Source: Flavobacterium aquicola
GTDB taxonomy: Bacteria > Bacteroidota > Bacteroidia > Flavobacteriales > Flavobacteriaceae
Reading direction: 5' to 3'
Assembly: GCF_003385115.1 (NCBI RefSeq)
Contig: NZ_QUNI01000001.1
Span: forward strand, 434,001-498,000
DNA length: 64,000 bases
In this document: positions 18,039 to 28,209 of the stretch, one piece after another
Position numbering within the stretch: position 1 is the first letter of the stretch
Layout: each line of letters opens with the position of its first letter
The notes under the pieces: generated by a model
The model's database searches: none
Seen by the model: only the letters and a program-made list of their open reading frames with translations
Told to the model about the DNA's origin: nothing
Position numbers and translations under genes: made by a program

Positions 18039-19160
18039 ATGAGTCTAAAAAAAACAGCTTTCATTACGGGAGTAACAGGACAGGACGGAGCCTATTTAAG
18101 TGAATTTTTATTAAAAAAAGGCTATATCGTCCATGGTTTAAAAAGACGTACTTCCCTATTCAATACAGATCGAATTGATCATTTATATCAGGACCCTCAT
18201 GTAGAAAACAGAAACTTTATTCTGCATTATGGTGATATGACTGACAGTACAAATTTAACTCGCTTAATTCAAGAAATTCAGCCTGATGAAATTTATAATT
18301 TGGCAGCAATGAGTCATGTAGCGGTTTCATTCGAAACTCCAGAATATACAGGAAATGCAGATGGATTAGGGACTTTGAGACTTTTGGACGCGGTTCGCTT
18401 ATTAGGATTAGAGAAGAAAACCCGGATTTATCAAGCCTCGACTTCGGAGCTATATGGAAAAGTGCAAGAAGTTCCACAATCAGAAACGACTCCTTTTTAT
18501 CCGCGTTCTCCTTATGCAGTAGCCAAAATGTATGCATATTGGATCACCGTAAATTATAGAGAAGCTTATGGGATGTATGCCTGCAATGGCATCTTGTTTA
18601 ATCATGAATCACCTATTCGCGGCGAAACTTTTGTGACTCGCAAAATTACTAGGGCGACTGCAAGAATTGCTCTGGGATTGCAGGACAAATTATATTTAGG
18701 AAATCTAGATGCAAAACGCGATTGGGGACATGCCAAGGATTATGTGCGAATGATGTGGATGATTTTGCAGGCTGATAAAGCAGAAGACTGGGTAATTGCT
18801 ACAGGAATATCTACTCCCGTCCGCGAATTTGCAAGAATGAGCTTTGCCGAAGTGGGAATTGAATTGGAATTTAAAGGCGAAGGCAGCGAAGAGAAAGGCT
18901 ATGTCATATCCTGCAGTAATCCAAAATATCAAGTTCAAATAGGAAAAGAAGTATTAGCAGTTGACCCAAAATATTTTAGACCTACAGAAGTAGATTTACT
19001 AATAGGCAATCCCGAAAAAGCCAAAACAAAATTGGGTTGGGAATGTCAATATGACTTAGCAGACTTGGTAAAAGACATGATGCAGTCTGATTTAAAACTT
19101 ATGAGAAAAGACCAATATTTGAAACAAGGAGGTTACACTATTTTAAATTATTTTGAATAG
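18039..19160 (+). CDS. gmd: GDP-mannose 4,6-dehydratase
   Basis: 373 residues, the usual length. Motifs: [15 protein letters not shown] (NADP binding, about 8-22), [34 protein letters not shown], the Ser-Thr-Glu/Tyr/Lys set in QASTSELYG and YAVAK (near 158-162), [18 protein letters not shown] and [10 protein letters not shown]. It converts GDP-mannose to GDP-4-keto-6-deoxymannose. The C terminus is slightly extended ([12 protein letters not shown]). Forms the GDP-fucose pathway with manC and fcl in the same operon. Confidence 0.95.
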   Translation: MSLKKTAFITGVTGQDGAYLSEFLLKKGYIVHGLKRRTSLFNTDRIDHLYQDPHVENRNFILHYGDMTDSTNLTRLIQEIQPDEIYNLAAMSHVAVSFETPEYTGNADGLGTLRLLDAVRLLGLEKKTRIYQASTSELYGKVQEVPQSETTPFYPRSPYAVAKMYAYWITVNYREAYGMYACNGILFNHESPIRGETFVTRKITRATARIALGLQDKLYLGNLDAKRDWGHAKDYVRMMWMILQADKAEDWVIATGISTPVREFARMSFAEVGIELEFKGEGSEEKGYVISCSNPKYQVQIGKEVLAVDPKYFRPTEVDLLIGNPEKAKTKLGWECQYDLADLVKDMMQSDLKLMRKDQYLKQGGYTILNYFE

Positions 19161-19217
19161 TACATAAAAGCCAATAATTTATAACATACAATTTCTACCT
19201 CTCAAAAAAATATTGAA

Positions 19218-20630
19218 ATGAAGATCAAAAATATTTGCTGTTTAGGAGCTGGTTACGTTGGTGGCCCAACAATGTCAGTAATCGCATTAAAATGTCCAGA
19301 AATTAAAGTGACCGTTGTAGATTTAAATACAAATCGGATTGCGGCATGGAATGACGAAAATTTAGAAAAATTGCCTGTTTATGAGCCTGGACTTGCCGAG
19401 GTCATTCATCAGGCAAGAGGACGTAATTTATTTTTCTCTACCGAGGTAGACAGTGCAATCGAAGCTGCAGACATGATTTTCATAGCGGTAAATACTCCTA
19501 CCAAGACCTATGGCGAAGGAAAAGGAATGGCAGCAGATCTCAAGTTTGTTGAATTATGTGCCAGACAAATAGCCCGCATAGCTAAAAATGATAAAATTAT
19601 AGTCGAAAAATCGACTCTTCCTGTACGAACTGCACAAACATTGCAGACAATTTTGGATAGAACTGGAAATGGTGTTCATTTTGAAGTACTTTCAAATCCA
19701 GAATTTTTAGCAGAAGGAACAGCAATAGAAGATTTATTAAATGCTGATCGAGTTTTAATAGGCGGAAAACAAACAGAAAGCGGTAAAAAAGCTATTCAGT
19801 CCCTAGTTGATGTTTATGCACATTGGCTGTCGCCAAAACAAATTTTAACTACGAATTTATGGTCTTCGGAATTATCAAAATTAACTGCCAACGCATTTCT
19901 TGCACAAAGAATTTCGTCGATTAATGCATTATCTGCTTTGTGCGAAGTTACCGAAGCTGATGTAGATGAAGTTGCAAATGCCATAGGAACTGATAGCCGT
20001 ATTGGCCCAAAGTTTCTTAAAGCCTCAGTAGGATTTGGAGGATCCTGCTTTCAAAAGGATATTTTAAATTTGGTGTATTTGTGCCGTTATTTTAATTTAC
20101 CCGAAGTGGCTCATTATTGGGAACAAGTAATTATTATAAATGATTACCAAAAATACCGTTTTGCTAAAAAAGTCATTAGCTCTCTTTTTAATACCGTAAG
20201 CGGAAAAAAAATTGTGTTTTTGGGCTGGGCATTTAAAAAAGACACCAATGATACCCGCGAATCGGCTGCTATTTATGTAGCAGATCATCTAATTGAAGAC
20301 GGTGCCGAAATCCATGTATATGATCCAAAAGTTTCGGAAACCAAAATTAAAGCTGACATGCGCTATTTATGGGAATTAAACGGACTTTCAGAACATAAAA
20401 TAGCTTCTAAATTAAATCAGATTTTTGTTTACGACAATCCGATGGAAGCCCTTGATGAAGCACATGCTGTTGCCCTTCTTACTGAGTGGGATGAATTTAA
20501 AACCTACGATTGGGAAACTATTTACACTAAAATGTACCAGCCTGCATTTATATTCGATGGACGTAATATTTTAGATGCCGCAAAATTACATGCCATAGGA
20601 TTTGAAATTAAAGGAATCGGCAAAGGGTAA
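19218..20630 (+). CDS. ugd: UDP-glucose 6-dehydrogenase
   Basis: 470 residues. N-terminal NAD fold [17 protein letters not shown], then [31 protein letters not shown] and the catalytic cysteine in [14 protein letters not shown] (Cys near 276). The C-terminal domain has [16 protein letters not shown] and FDGRNI. Length and the GGPTMSVIA variant match the longer, eukaryote-like UGDH branch also found in Bacteroidota. It oxidises UDP-glucose to UDP-glucuronate, which can be used directly or decarboxylated to UDP-xylose by the enzyme encoded at 36466-37410. Confidence 0.95.
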   Translation: MKIKNICCLGAGYVGGPTMSVIALKCPEIKVTVVDLNTNRIAAWNDENLEKLPVYEPGLAEVIHQARGRNLFFSTEVDSAIEAADMIFIAVNTPTKTYGEGKGMAADLKFVELCARQIARIAKNDKIIVEKSTLPVRTAQTLQTILDRTGNGVHFEVLSNPEFLAEGTAIEDLLNADRVLIGGKQTESGKKAIQSLVDVYAHWLSPKQILTTNLWSSELSKLTANAFLAQRISSINALSALCEVTEADVDEVANAIGTDSRIGPKFLKASVGFGGSCFQKDILNLVYLCRYFNLPEVAHYWEQVIIINDYQKYRFAKKVISSLFNTVSGKKIVFLGWAFKKDTNDTRESAAIYVADHLIEDGAEIHVYDPKVSETKIKADMRYLWELNGLSEHKIASKLNQIFVYDNPMEALDEAHAVALLTEWDEFKTYDWETIYTKMYQPAFIFDGRNILDAAKLHAIGFEIKGIGKG

Positions 20631-20702
20631 GAATTCTGCAGACCTCCTTTAATTAAATCACGATTTGATGTTTCTAACGATGAGATAAATAAAATTAAGT
20701 TT

Positions 20703-21701
20703 ATGATAAAACCAGGGTTAGTTCGTTTTGCTTTAGCAAGTTTAGTGGTCCTTTTTCATATTACTAAGTTCGTTTTTATTGGACATCTTGCTGTATATTG
20801 TTTCTTTATCCTGAGCGGATACTGGGTATCTTTAATGTATGAGACAAAATATAGCAAAACAAAGCAGCCGTTATTGGTTTATTATTGCAGCAGAATTTTT
20901 CGCCTGCTTCCCGTTTATTACTTAATAAGTGTTTTAACATTTATAATGCTTTTTATATTTGATATACAATCTATAGAAAGAATAGATTTTACATCATTTA
21001 GCGGCATTGGTTTTGCCCTCATTAATATTTTTATGTTAGGCTACAATCAGCTTAATTTTGCACCATTAGTTCCAGCGTGGTCTCTGGATATTGAATTGCA
21101 GTTTTATTTGTTGCTGCCAATCTTTCTGCTGTTTTTACAGCAAAGAAAAAAAAGAATATTATTTATAAGTATCAGTTTTATTTTAACATTGGTACTCTCC
21201 TTTTTATTCACAGAATTATTCATCTGTAAAACGATACTTAAATATTTAGTTTTTTTTCTAATAGGAATAGAAATCTATAAATCTAAAATAGAATTTAAAC
21301 CAAAGACAGAGACTGTATTCAATGCTTTATTCATAGGGATTTTAATATTGCATTATATAATTCCTGATTTATTTGCAATGGTCAAATCGAATATTAGTTA
21401 CAATGAACTTTTCAATATTTTAATTTCTTTATTCTTAATACCTCTGCTGGCAAACAGTGTAGTAAGAAAAAGTGATTCCAAAGATGTTTTATTAGGCGGT
21501 ATGTCATATGTCCTGTATTTAAGCCATTGGATGTTTATAATACCATATAACTATTATATAAAAGACCTTACCAAAATAGATAGAATTCCCTATACATTGG
21601 GCTATCTGCTTGCTACTTATTTATTTTCAATTTTAGTCTATCAATATTATGATATGCCGCTAGATAAATTAAGAAAAAAATGGGTTTCGAAGAGAATGTA
21701 A
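20703..21701 (+). CDS. Membrane O-acyltransferase (acyltransferase family 3)
   Basis: 332 residues with about ten hydrophobic segments. Early motifs LASLVVLFHITKF (histidine of the family-3 active site near residue 19), YCFFILSGYWVSLMY and YYCSRIFRLLPVYYL match the OafA/NodX pattern, as do PAWSLDIELQFYLLLPIF and the late YLSHWMF. These enzymes add acetyl or other acyl groups to glycans at the inner membrane. It is followed closely by the flippase gene, whose assigned start overlaps its end. Confidence 0.85.
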   Translation: MIKPGLVRFALASLVVLFHITKFVFIGHLAVYCFFILSGYWVSLMYETKYSKTKQPLLVYYCSRIFRLLPVYYLISVLTFIMLFIFDIQSIERIDFTSFSGIGFALINIFMLGYNQLNFAPLVPAWSLDIELQFYLLLPIFLLFLQQRKKRILFISISFILTLVLSFLFTELFICKTILKYLVFFLIGIEIYKSKIEFKPKTETVFNALFIGILILHYIIPDLFAMVKSNISYNELFNILISLFLIPLLANSVVRKSDSKDVLLGGMSYVLYLSHWMFIIPYNYYIKDLTKIDRIPYTLGYLLATYLFSILVYQYYDMPLDKLRKKWVSKRM

Positions 21702-23035
21702 AAACACAGCAGAATATTTTTCAAATGAATCTTATTTTAAATCGAAGTATGCTAAATAGGATAAAAGGACATCCACAGTATTATAAGGCACTGCAATGGG
21801 GAAAGCTAATAACTATTACTGGCTCTGCACAAATCATCGTACAAGGAGTCGGTTTTGCAAGTGGTCTTTTGATTATACACTTATTACCCATTCATGAATA
21901 TGCATTGTACACCTTGTCCAATACTATGCTGGGAACTATGACGCTGTTGGCTGATGGAGGAATTGGCACAGGAGTATTGTCACAAGGGGGAAAAGTTTGG
22001 CAGGACAAGGAAAAGCTGGGTGTTATTCTGGCTACTGGGTTAAATTTACGGCGCAAGTTTGCATTAGGAAGCCTCTTGTTTGCAATTCCTATATTAATTT
22101 ATCTGTTATTGCGAAATGATGCAGACTGGATAACTGCTATATTAATTGTTGTTTCTTTAATTCCTGCTTTTTTTGCAGCCTTATCCGATTCTTTGCTGGA
22201 AATTTTTCCAAAACTGCATCAGGATATACTACCATTACAGAAGAACCAGATATCAGTAGGAATTGGACGGCTTGTTCTGACAGGATTGACAATTTTTATT
22301 TTTCCATGGACGTTTGTTGCTGTTTTGGCAGGAGGAATTCCCCGAATTTATGGAAACATAAAGCTTCGAAAAATTGCAGAAAATTTTGTCGATAATAAGC
22401 AGATTCCTGATCCAATTATCGAAAAAGAAATCCTAACTGTTGTTAAACGTGTATTGCCTGGTGCAATCTACTATTGTTTATCTGGACAGATTACTGTCTG
22501 GCTGATTTCAATTTTTGGAAACGCCACATCAGTTGCGCAAGTAGGTGCCTTGGGAAGAGTATCTGTGTTATTAGGATTATTTGCTACAATCTTTTCCACA
22601 TTATTAGTGCCTCGTTTTGCCCGCCAGAAAAATGAATACAAAGTACTATTGAATCAGTTTTTATCGAATATCCTAATTTTAATAGTAATATGTCTGTTTG
22701 TTGTTTTGGGAATTTCACTCTTTTCGACTCAATTCTTATGGATATTAGGCGGAAATTATAGAGGTCTCGATGCTGCACTAGTTTTGAATGTGATAGGAAG
22801 CTGTTTGGGATTAATGACTGGTTTATTATTTTCTCTAAGTTCAAGCCGAGGCTGGCTTATTAATCCTTACATATATATTATAACTAATTTACTATGTATC
22901 GTAATTGGTATTTTCCTTTTTGATGTTTCAAGCTTGATTGGTGTATTGCGCTTCAATATATTTATTTCGGTTATTCAAACTTTAATATATTCATTTTATA
23001 CACTATTTAAGATTCGGCAGTTAAAATCAATTTAG
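21680..23035 (+). CDS. Polysaccharide flippase, Wzx-like
   Basis: 451 residues with about twelve membrane segments, starting with GKLITITGSAQIIVQGVGFASGLLIIHLLP, here recognised by GVGFASGLLIIHLLPIHEYA. Profile fits the MVF/PST flippases that turn lipid-linked repeat units to the periplasmic side. The ATG at 21680 overlaps the acyltransferase gene by 22 bp; in-frame ATGs at 21725 and 21749 would remove the overlap and are equally plausible. A second flippase lies at 46849-48318 on the other strand; this one belongs to the exopolysaccharide operon by strand and position. Confidence 0.82.
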   Translation: MGFEENVKTQQNIFQMNLILNRSMLNRIKGHPQYYKALQWGKLITITGSAQIIVQGVGFASGLLIIHLLPIHEYALYTLSNTMLGTMTLLADGGIGTGVLSQGGKVWQDKEKLGVILATGLNLRRKFALGSLLFAIPILIYLLLRNDADWITAILIVVSLIPAFFAALSDSLLEIFPKLHQDILPLQKNQISVGIGRLVLTGLTIFIFPWTFVAVLAGGIPRIYGNIKLRKIAENFVDNKQIPDPIIEKEILTVVKRVLPGAIYYCLSGQITVWLISIFGNATSVAQVGALGRVSVLLGLFATIFSTLLVPRFARQKNEYKVLLNQFLSNILILIVICLFVVLGISLFSTQFLWILGGNYRGLDAALVLNVIGSCLGLMTGLLFSLSSSRGWLINPYIYIITNLLCIVIGIFLFDVSSLIGVLRFNIFISVIQTLIYSFYTLFKIRQLKSI

Positions 23036-23060
23036 TTCCATAATTTTTAATTTTTGTGAT

Positions 23061-23921
23061 ATGAATAATACTGCTCCATTAGTGTCCATCTGCATTCCTG
23101 TTTATAATGCAGCAAAATATATTGAACAAACAGTAAATTGTTTTCTTTCACAAACGTATGAAAACATTGAGATAATAATACAAGATGATTATTCGGCTGA
23201 CGGAACGTGGGAGATACTCAATAATTTATTTTCTCAGCAATCCAAAGTAAAATTATTTAGAAATGAAAAAAATCTAGGAATTGGTCCCAATTGGAATAAT
23301 GTTTATGATAAAGCAACAGGCGAATATATTGTCATTGCAAATGCCGATGATATTCATGAAAATACATTTATCGAAAAAGGAGTAGAAAAATTATCAGATT
23401 CAAACATCGATTTTATTTCATTTAAGTATAAAATGCTTTTTGAAAAAACAAGCATTACGAAATACACATTAAAAAATGAATTCATAAAATCGGGATATAT
23501 TGAAAATGCATTTGAAAAAATTGCATTCGAGAATCCTTTTCATATAATTTTTACAATTTTCAGAAAACAAAAATTAGATGAAATTAAACTGAATGGTAAG
23601 CTATTTTTAGATACTCAAGTTTGCGATGCCGAATTAATGCTGCGATATGCGGAAAACAGAACTTTGTATTATTGTGATGAAGTAATTGGATATTACAGAA
23701 TTCATGAAACGAACAATTCAACCATTCCGCTGGGAGAATTAAAAAGTTATTATAACGATGTCCTTCCTATATGGCATTCAAAGCTTTCTAAAAAATTTGG
23801 TTTTAAATATAGAAAAGGCATTCTAATTGGAGCAATATTTTACATAAAATCAACTATAAAAGGCAGAAGCCCTTGGAATTACAAACTTTTTTCTAATATG
23901 GTTCGATTTGCAACAATTTGA
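23061..23921 (+). CDS. Glycosyltransferase family 2
   Basis: 286 residues. GT-A start VSICIPVYNAAKYIEQTVNCF, then IIIQDDYSADGTWEIL and the DxD-like nucleotide/metal site IANADDIHE near 92-100. The C-terminal part (RYAENRTLYYCDEVIGYYRIH) is typical of bacterial GT2 enzymes. It adds one sugar of the repeat unit on the cytoplasmic face; donor and linkage cannot be read. Its 3' end abuts the acetyltransferase gene. Confidence 0.88.
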   Translation: MNNTAPLVSICIPVYNAAKYIEQTVNCFLSQTYENIEIIIQDDYSADGTWEILNNLFSQQSKVKLFRNEKNLGIGPNWNNVYDKATGEYIVIANADDIHENTFIEKGVEKLSDSNIDFISFKYKMLFEKTSITKYTLKNEFIKSGYIENAFEKIAFENPFHIIFTIFRKQKLDEIKLNGKLFLDTQVCDAELMLRYAENRTLYYCDEVIGYYRIHETNNSTIPLGELKSYYNDVLPIWHSKLSKKFGFKYRKGILIGAIFYIKSTIKGRSPWNYKLFSNMVRFATI

Positions 23922-23925
23922 TTTT

Positions 23926-24465
23926 ATGAAAATTAGAAATATTTTATCCGAATTTAGACTGTATGTATGTAATCATGTAATATCTCATGTTCCAAGTCAT
24001 TCCATACGTTTGTTTTACTATCGCAAGGCTATGGGATTTGAGATTGGGAAAGGAAGCACAATTTATATGAACTGCAGATTTGATTCGACCAAAGGTTTAG
24101 AAATAGGTATTGACTCTGTTATAAACGGTGGCTGCAGAATTGACACCAGAGGCAGTGTAAAAATAGGAAGCAATGTATCTATTTCTGAAGATGTTGTCAT
24201 CTTAACTGCAGATCATGATGAATTATTTGATATCACTGAGGCACGTGATAAAAAGGTAACAATCGAAGATTATGTATGGGTAGGAACAAGAGCTATGATA
24301 TTACCTGGAACAAATATTGCCTTTGGTGCAGTTGTAGCAGCTTCAGCAACAGTAACAAAAGATGTTGCAACTTGTAATGTCGTTGCCGGAATTCCTGCGA
24401 AATTTATTAAAATGAGAGCGGATAAGTTTGATTATAGCGCAAAATACAGAAGGTTATTTCAATAA
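23926..24465 (+). CDS. Left-handed beta-helix acetyltransferase (WcaF/maltose acetyltransferase-like)
   Basis: 179 residues from the ATG at 23926, 5 bp after the preceding stop; a TTG at 23908 would add six residues and overlap the upstream gene. Hexapeptide repeats run through the centre (IGKGSTIYMNCRFD, IGSNVSISEDVVILTADHDE, IEDYVWVGTRAMILPGT) and end with VVAGIPAKFI, the usual close of acetyl-CoA-dependent sugar O-acetyltransferases. The conserved HD in TADHD supplies the likely catalytic histidine. Probably O-acetylates a sugar of the repeat unit. Confidence 0.88.
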   Translation: MKIRNILSEFRLYVCNHVISHVPSHSIRLFYYRKAMGFEIGKGSTIYMNCRFDSTKGLEIGIDSVINGGCRIDTRGSVKIGSNVSISEDVVILTADHDELFDITEARDKKVTIEDYVWVGTRAMILPGTNIAFGAVVAASATVTKDVATCNVVAGIPAKFIKMRADKFDYSAKYRRLFQ

Positions 24466-24468
24466 ATC

Positions 24469-25119
24469 ATGAATAGTCAATTTTGTATCATATCAAATAA
24501 TTGCTGGGGCGCTGAGTTTTATATTGAGCGAAATATCGAATATAATTCACCCTTTGTCGGATTATTTATTCCTCCCCTGCAGTTTGCTAAAATGGCAAAT
24601 GATCTGCCCGAATATCTTAATCAGGAATTAGTTTTTGTAAAAGAAACAAAGTGTAAAGAATACGAAAAGCTCCATTCAAAAGAGAAATACCCTATTGGTT
24701 TGCTAGATGATATTGAGATTCATTTTCTGCACTACAAAGATGAAAATGAAGCAATCTCAAAATGGAACAGACGATTGGACAGAATGCCAAAAGATTCATC
24801 CAATTGGTTTATCAAAGCTTGTGATGGAGAAATTAATAACTGGGCAGAATATACCGGTTTATGGAATTCAATTCCTTATAATAAAATTTTCTTTTCGGCC
24901 AAAAAAAGAATTGAAATTGATAATCTAATCCAGATTCGTGAATCTTTTAATGATTATGTTACCGATGGAAAAGCTTTATATAAATTATCAAAAGACTATT
25001 TTGATGTTGACAAATGGATAGATTCAAATGGGAATTTATGGAATGTAAAGAAGATTTCAACTAAACGCTATTTGAGATTTTTGCTTGCCAAATTCAAATA
25101 TAAAATGAGAAAACCATGA
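24469..25119 (+). CDS. DUF1919 family protein
   Basis: 216 residues. The start FCIISNNCWGAEFY followed by SPFVGLFIPPLQFAKM and later IHFLHYKDENEAISKWNRR is the DUF1919 pattern, a family found almost only in polysaccharide loci. The biochemical role is not established to my knowledge; it may be a glycosyl- or phosphate-transferring enzyme. Tight spacing (3 bp before, 4-bp overlap after) places it in the operon. Note the invariant-looking HYKxExEAxxKWxxR segment as candidate active-site region. Confidence 0.8.
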   Translation: MNSQFCIISNNCWGAEFYIERNIEYNSPFVGLFIPPLQFAKMANDLPEYLNQELVFVKETKCKEYEKLHSKEKYPIGLLDDIEIHFLHYKDENEAISKWNRRLDRMPKDSSNWFIKACDGEINNWAEYTGLWNSIPYNKIFFSAKKRIEIDNLIQIRESFNDYVTDGKALYKLSKDYFDVDKWIDSNGNLWNVKKISTKRYLRFLLAKFKYKMRKP

Positions 25120-26159
25120 TGGGAATAAGTGTAATAGTTTGTTGTTATAATAGTGTCAATAGATTAAAACCAACTATTGAACACTTATTAAATCAAGTTG
25201 GTATTGATAAAGATCAGTGGGAGGTAATAGTGATAGATAATGCTTCAACCGATGACACCTTTGAGTTTGCCCGCAATTTATGGGAAAATGGAAAAAGAGA
25301 AAACAGCCCAAATTTTCGAATCCTTAAAGAATTAACCCCTGGCAAATCTGCAGCGCTTTTATGCGGAATAGAGAATTCTGTTTTTGATTATTCATTAATT
25401 TGCGATGATGATAATTGGCTTTCTGAAAAATATTTATATGAAGCATTAACCTTAATCAAAGAGGATGTAAATATTGGGGTAATTGGAGCGTATGGCATAC
25501 CAGTATTTGAAGGACAAGAGCCTCCTTGTTTTTGGGAAAACCAATATCATACATTAGCACTTGGTGCGCAGTATTTAGAAGAAGGCGACATAACTAATAC
25601 TCGAAAAGTGGTTTATTCCGCAGGCATGATATTAAATAAAAATGCTTTTTTAGAACTAAAAAATAAGTACCAATTTGAATTTCAAACTACAGGCAGAATT
25701 GGAACATCATTAATAAGCGGCGAAGACCATGAGCTGTGTTTAGCGTTAATAATGATCGGTTATAAAATTTCATGGACAAAAAAATTACAATTTCATCATT
25801 ATATTCCTAGAAGCAGAACCGAAATTAATTATTATAAAAAATTGTTTTTGGGTTTTGGCCTATCAAGCCCACTTCTGATTGGATATGATTTAGATAAAAT
25901 TAAACCAATAAATTTTAAAAATGATTATAGATACATCTCTTTAAGAAATATCAAAAACATAATTTCAGTGTATGTTAAAATCATTTATCAAAAGAAAATT
26001 CTTCAAAAAAGCGAGTACCAGATTTTAGATTTAACACAAGAGCTATACACGAATTTGGGCAGTTTGAAAACAACTATTAGAGTCAAAAATAATAAAAGAG
26101 ACAGCTTTTTGGACACTAGATTATTTGCACTAAACGCTCAATATAGACCGTCAAATTAA
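25116..26159 (+). CDS. Glycosyltransferase family 2
   Basis: 347 residues starting with an ATGATG pair that overlaps the DUF1919 stop. GT-A motifs: GISVIVCCYNSVNRLKPTIEHL, VIVIDNASTDDT and the metal-binding stretch SLICDDDNWLSE (DDD near 95). After YSAGMILNK comes GEDHELCLALIMIG, the ED region often acting as catalytic base in GT2, then FHHYIPRSR. Adds a sugar during repeat-unit assembly; specificity unknown. Confidence 0.88.
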   Translation: MMGISVIVCCYNSVNRLKPTIEHLLNQVGIDKDQWEVIVIDNASTDDTFEFARNLWENGKRENSPNFRILKELTPGKSAALLCGIENSVFDYSLICDDDNWLSEKYLYEALTLIKEDVNIGVIGAYGIPVFEGQEPPCFWENQYHTLALGAQYLEEGDITNTRKVVYSAGMILNKNAFLELKNKYQFEFQTTGRIGTSLISGEDHELCLALIMIGYKISWTKKLQFHHYIPRSRTEINYYKKLFLGFGLSSPLLIGYDLDKIKPINFKNDYRYISLRNIKNIISVYVKIIYQKKILQKSEYQILDLTQELYTNLGSLKTTIRVKNNKRDSFLDTRLFALNAQYRPSN

Positions 26160-26160
26160 A

Positions 26161-27063
26161 ATGGAGATTGTTACAACACTTTTTGAAGGGCATTATGAAA
26201 AAGGCGTCGGAGCTTTAGTTAACTCTTTAATTCAGTCTTCTTTTAAAGGAATTGTTTATATCGGATATAGAGGAAGCCTACCGCAATGGATAAATCAATT
26301 AGAAAAATCAGGTCAAAATTTCAAGGCTTCCAATGATGTTCTGTTAGTTTTTGAGTTGTTAGAAGTTGATATGCATTTTGGATATTATAAACCTTCCTTC
26401 ATGAAAAAGGTTATTCAAGAAAATCCTAATGTGACCAATATATATTATTTCGATCCTGATATTGTGATAAATGCTCCTTGGTCATTTATATCCTCTTGGA
26501 CAGATATTGGAGTTTCAGTCTGCCTTGATAATTGTTTTCCCTTTGTACACCAAAATCATCCTTGGAGAAAAGAATGGCAAAGACTAGCAAATAATCAGTC
26601 GAGATCTGAGTTAAATTATTATGTAAACAGCGGCTTTATTGGCATACACGCAGATAGTTTTAAATTATTAGACCGATGGATTCTGCTTACGGACAATTAT
26701 AAAGCCAGCAATGGAGATATATCTAAATTCGAAAAAGATGGTTTTCGTGCTTTTAAAGGAGACCAGGATTTACTGAATGCGGCAATGACTATATCATCAG
26801 ATATTTCTTTTAGCATCATAGGAAGTGAAGGAATGGGATTTACAGATCCCGCATATTTGATGGCACATGCTGTTGAAAGTATAAAACCCTGGAAAAACAA
26901 TTTTGTCAAACAATTAATTGTAAATGGTTTTAAACCTAGTACTGCTGCAAAAATGTTTTTTAACTACTGCCAGCATCCTATTAAGATTTATACAGAATCA
27001 CAATTAAAGATGAAAAAAATTGATATTAAGTTAGCTTCTATAATTGGAAGGATACTTGGGTAA
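26161..27063 (+). CDS. GT-A glycosyltransferase, GT8-like
   Basis: 300 residues. The N terminus EIVTTLFEGHYEKGVGALVNSL lacks the GT2 pattern; instead NIYYFDPDIVINAPW gives a DPD metal site near 99-101, followed by YVNSGFIGIH, KGDQDLLNAAM and the late MAHAVESIKPWKNNF (His...KPW), all in the order seen in GT8-type retaining enzymes. I therefore place it near GT8, with less certainty than the GT2 and GT4 calls. Adjacent to the preceding GT2 gene with 1 bp between. Confidence 0.72.
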   Translation: MEIVTTLFEGHYEKGVGALVNSLIQSSFKGIVYIGYRGSLPQWINQLEKSGQNFKASNDVLLVFELLEVDMHFGYYKPSFMKKVIQENPNVTNIYYFDPDIVINAPWSFISSWTDIGVSVCLDNCFPFVHQNHPWRKEWQRLANNQSRSELNYYVNSGFIGIHADSFKLLDRWILLTDNYKASNGDISKFEKDGFRAFKGDQDLLNAAMTISSDISFSIIGSEGMGFTDPAYLMAHAVESIKPWKNNFVKQLIVNGFKPSTAAKMFFNYCQHPIKIYTESQLKMKKIDIKLASIIGRILG

Positions 27064-27126
27064 TACCACATTAAAAAGTAATTTGAAAAGAGCTTTGTTG
27101 CTTATAGCAAAAATTAAATAACACAA

Positions 27127-28209
27127 ATGAAAATACTTTTTCTATGTGGTTCTTTAGAACCCGGATTTGATGGAGTTGGAGATTACACCCGTCGATTGGC
27201 TGGAGAACTGATCAGGAAAGGACACCAAGCTGCTATTATAGCATTAAACGATAATAGTAAAATTGTCATTAGTGAAGAATCTCAGAAATGTGAAGGCACT
27301 GCTATACCTGTTTTACGTATACCGGCTAGTACCTCATCACAGCTTCGTCTTACTAAAGTAACACAGTACATAGCTGCATTTAATCCAGAATGGATAAGCC
27401 TGCAGTTTGTTCCTTATAGTTTTAATCCAAAAGGTCTGCCGTTTTGGCTGCCTGCATTTTTAGAGAAATTAAAAGGAAAACACAAATGGCATATCATGTT
27501 TCATGAATTGTGGCTGGGAATAGATAAAGAATCTTCATTTAAGCACAAATGTATTGGTCAATTGCAGCAGTTTATAATTAAACAAATAATTCAAAATACT
27601 AAAACACGTTCTGTTAACACGCAAAATAAATTATATCAGTTCTTTCTTCAATCTCATAATATTACTACGGAAGTTTTGCCCATTTGCGGTAACATACCAT
27701 TAACAGCTGTAAAAAAAGAAGTGACTGACTTCACTCAGTTTGTTTTGTTTGGCAGTATTCATGCTGGTGCACCTTTCGAGAATTTTATTGCTGATTTGAT
27801 GAGCAGTTCAAATAAATTTATCAAGCCTATAAAATTTATTTTTATTGGTAAAAATGGTTCTGAATTAAGTCACTATACATCGATTCTGGAAAATTATAAT
27901 ATTGGGTATGAAGTTCTGGGCATACAATCTGAAAATGCAATATCCCAAGTACTGATAAATAGTGATTTTGGCATATCTACAACTCCTTATTTTCAGACTG
28001 AAAAAAGTGGTGTTTATGCAGCATATAGAGAACATCAGGTAAATACTATCAGTGTTTCACGCAAATGGACGCCTACAAAGGGACAATACGAAATCCCGCA
28101 GATTATTAAATATGAAAAAAATCATTTGAATATAATTGCGGCAAATGTTGAGGTGTTTGATCTGCATAGAATGGCACTGCAATTTATTAATTCAATTTCT
28201 AAATCATGA
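27127..28209 (+). CDS. GT-B glycosyltransferase with atypical donor site
   Basis: 360 residues. The N-terminal half is a clear GT-B acceptor domain (LFLCGSLEPGFDGVGDYTRRLAGELIRKGH, here the GVGDYTRRLAGEL helix). The C-terminal half has the GT-B layout (FVLFGSIHAG, KFIFIGKNG, SDFGISTTPYFQTEKSG) but not the EGFG...EAMA signature of GT4 enzymes. It may be a divergent transferase or a non-catalytic partner. Its stop overlaps the next start by 4 bp. Confidence 0.72.
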   Translation: MKILFLCGSLEPGFDGVGDYTRRLAGELIRKGHQAAIIALNDNSKIVISEESQKCEGTAIPVLRIPASTSSQLRLTKVTQYIAAFNPEWISLQFVPYSFNPKGLPFWLPAFLEKLKGKHKWHIMFHELWLGIDKESSFKHKCIGQLQQFIIKQIIQNTKTRSVNTQNKLYQFFLQSHNITTEVLPICGNIPLTAVKKEVTDFTQFVLFGSIHAGAPFENFIADLMSSSNKFIKPIKFIFIGKNGSELSHYTSILENYNIGYEVLGIQSENAISQVLINSDFGISTTPYFQTEKSGVYAAYREHQVNTISVSRKWTPTKGQYEIPQIIKYEKNHLNIIAANVEVFDLHRMALQFINSISKS

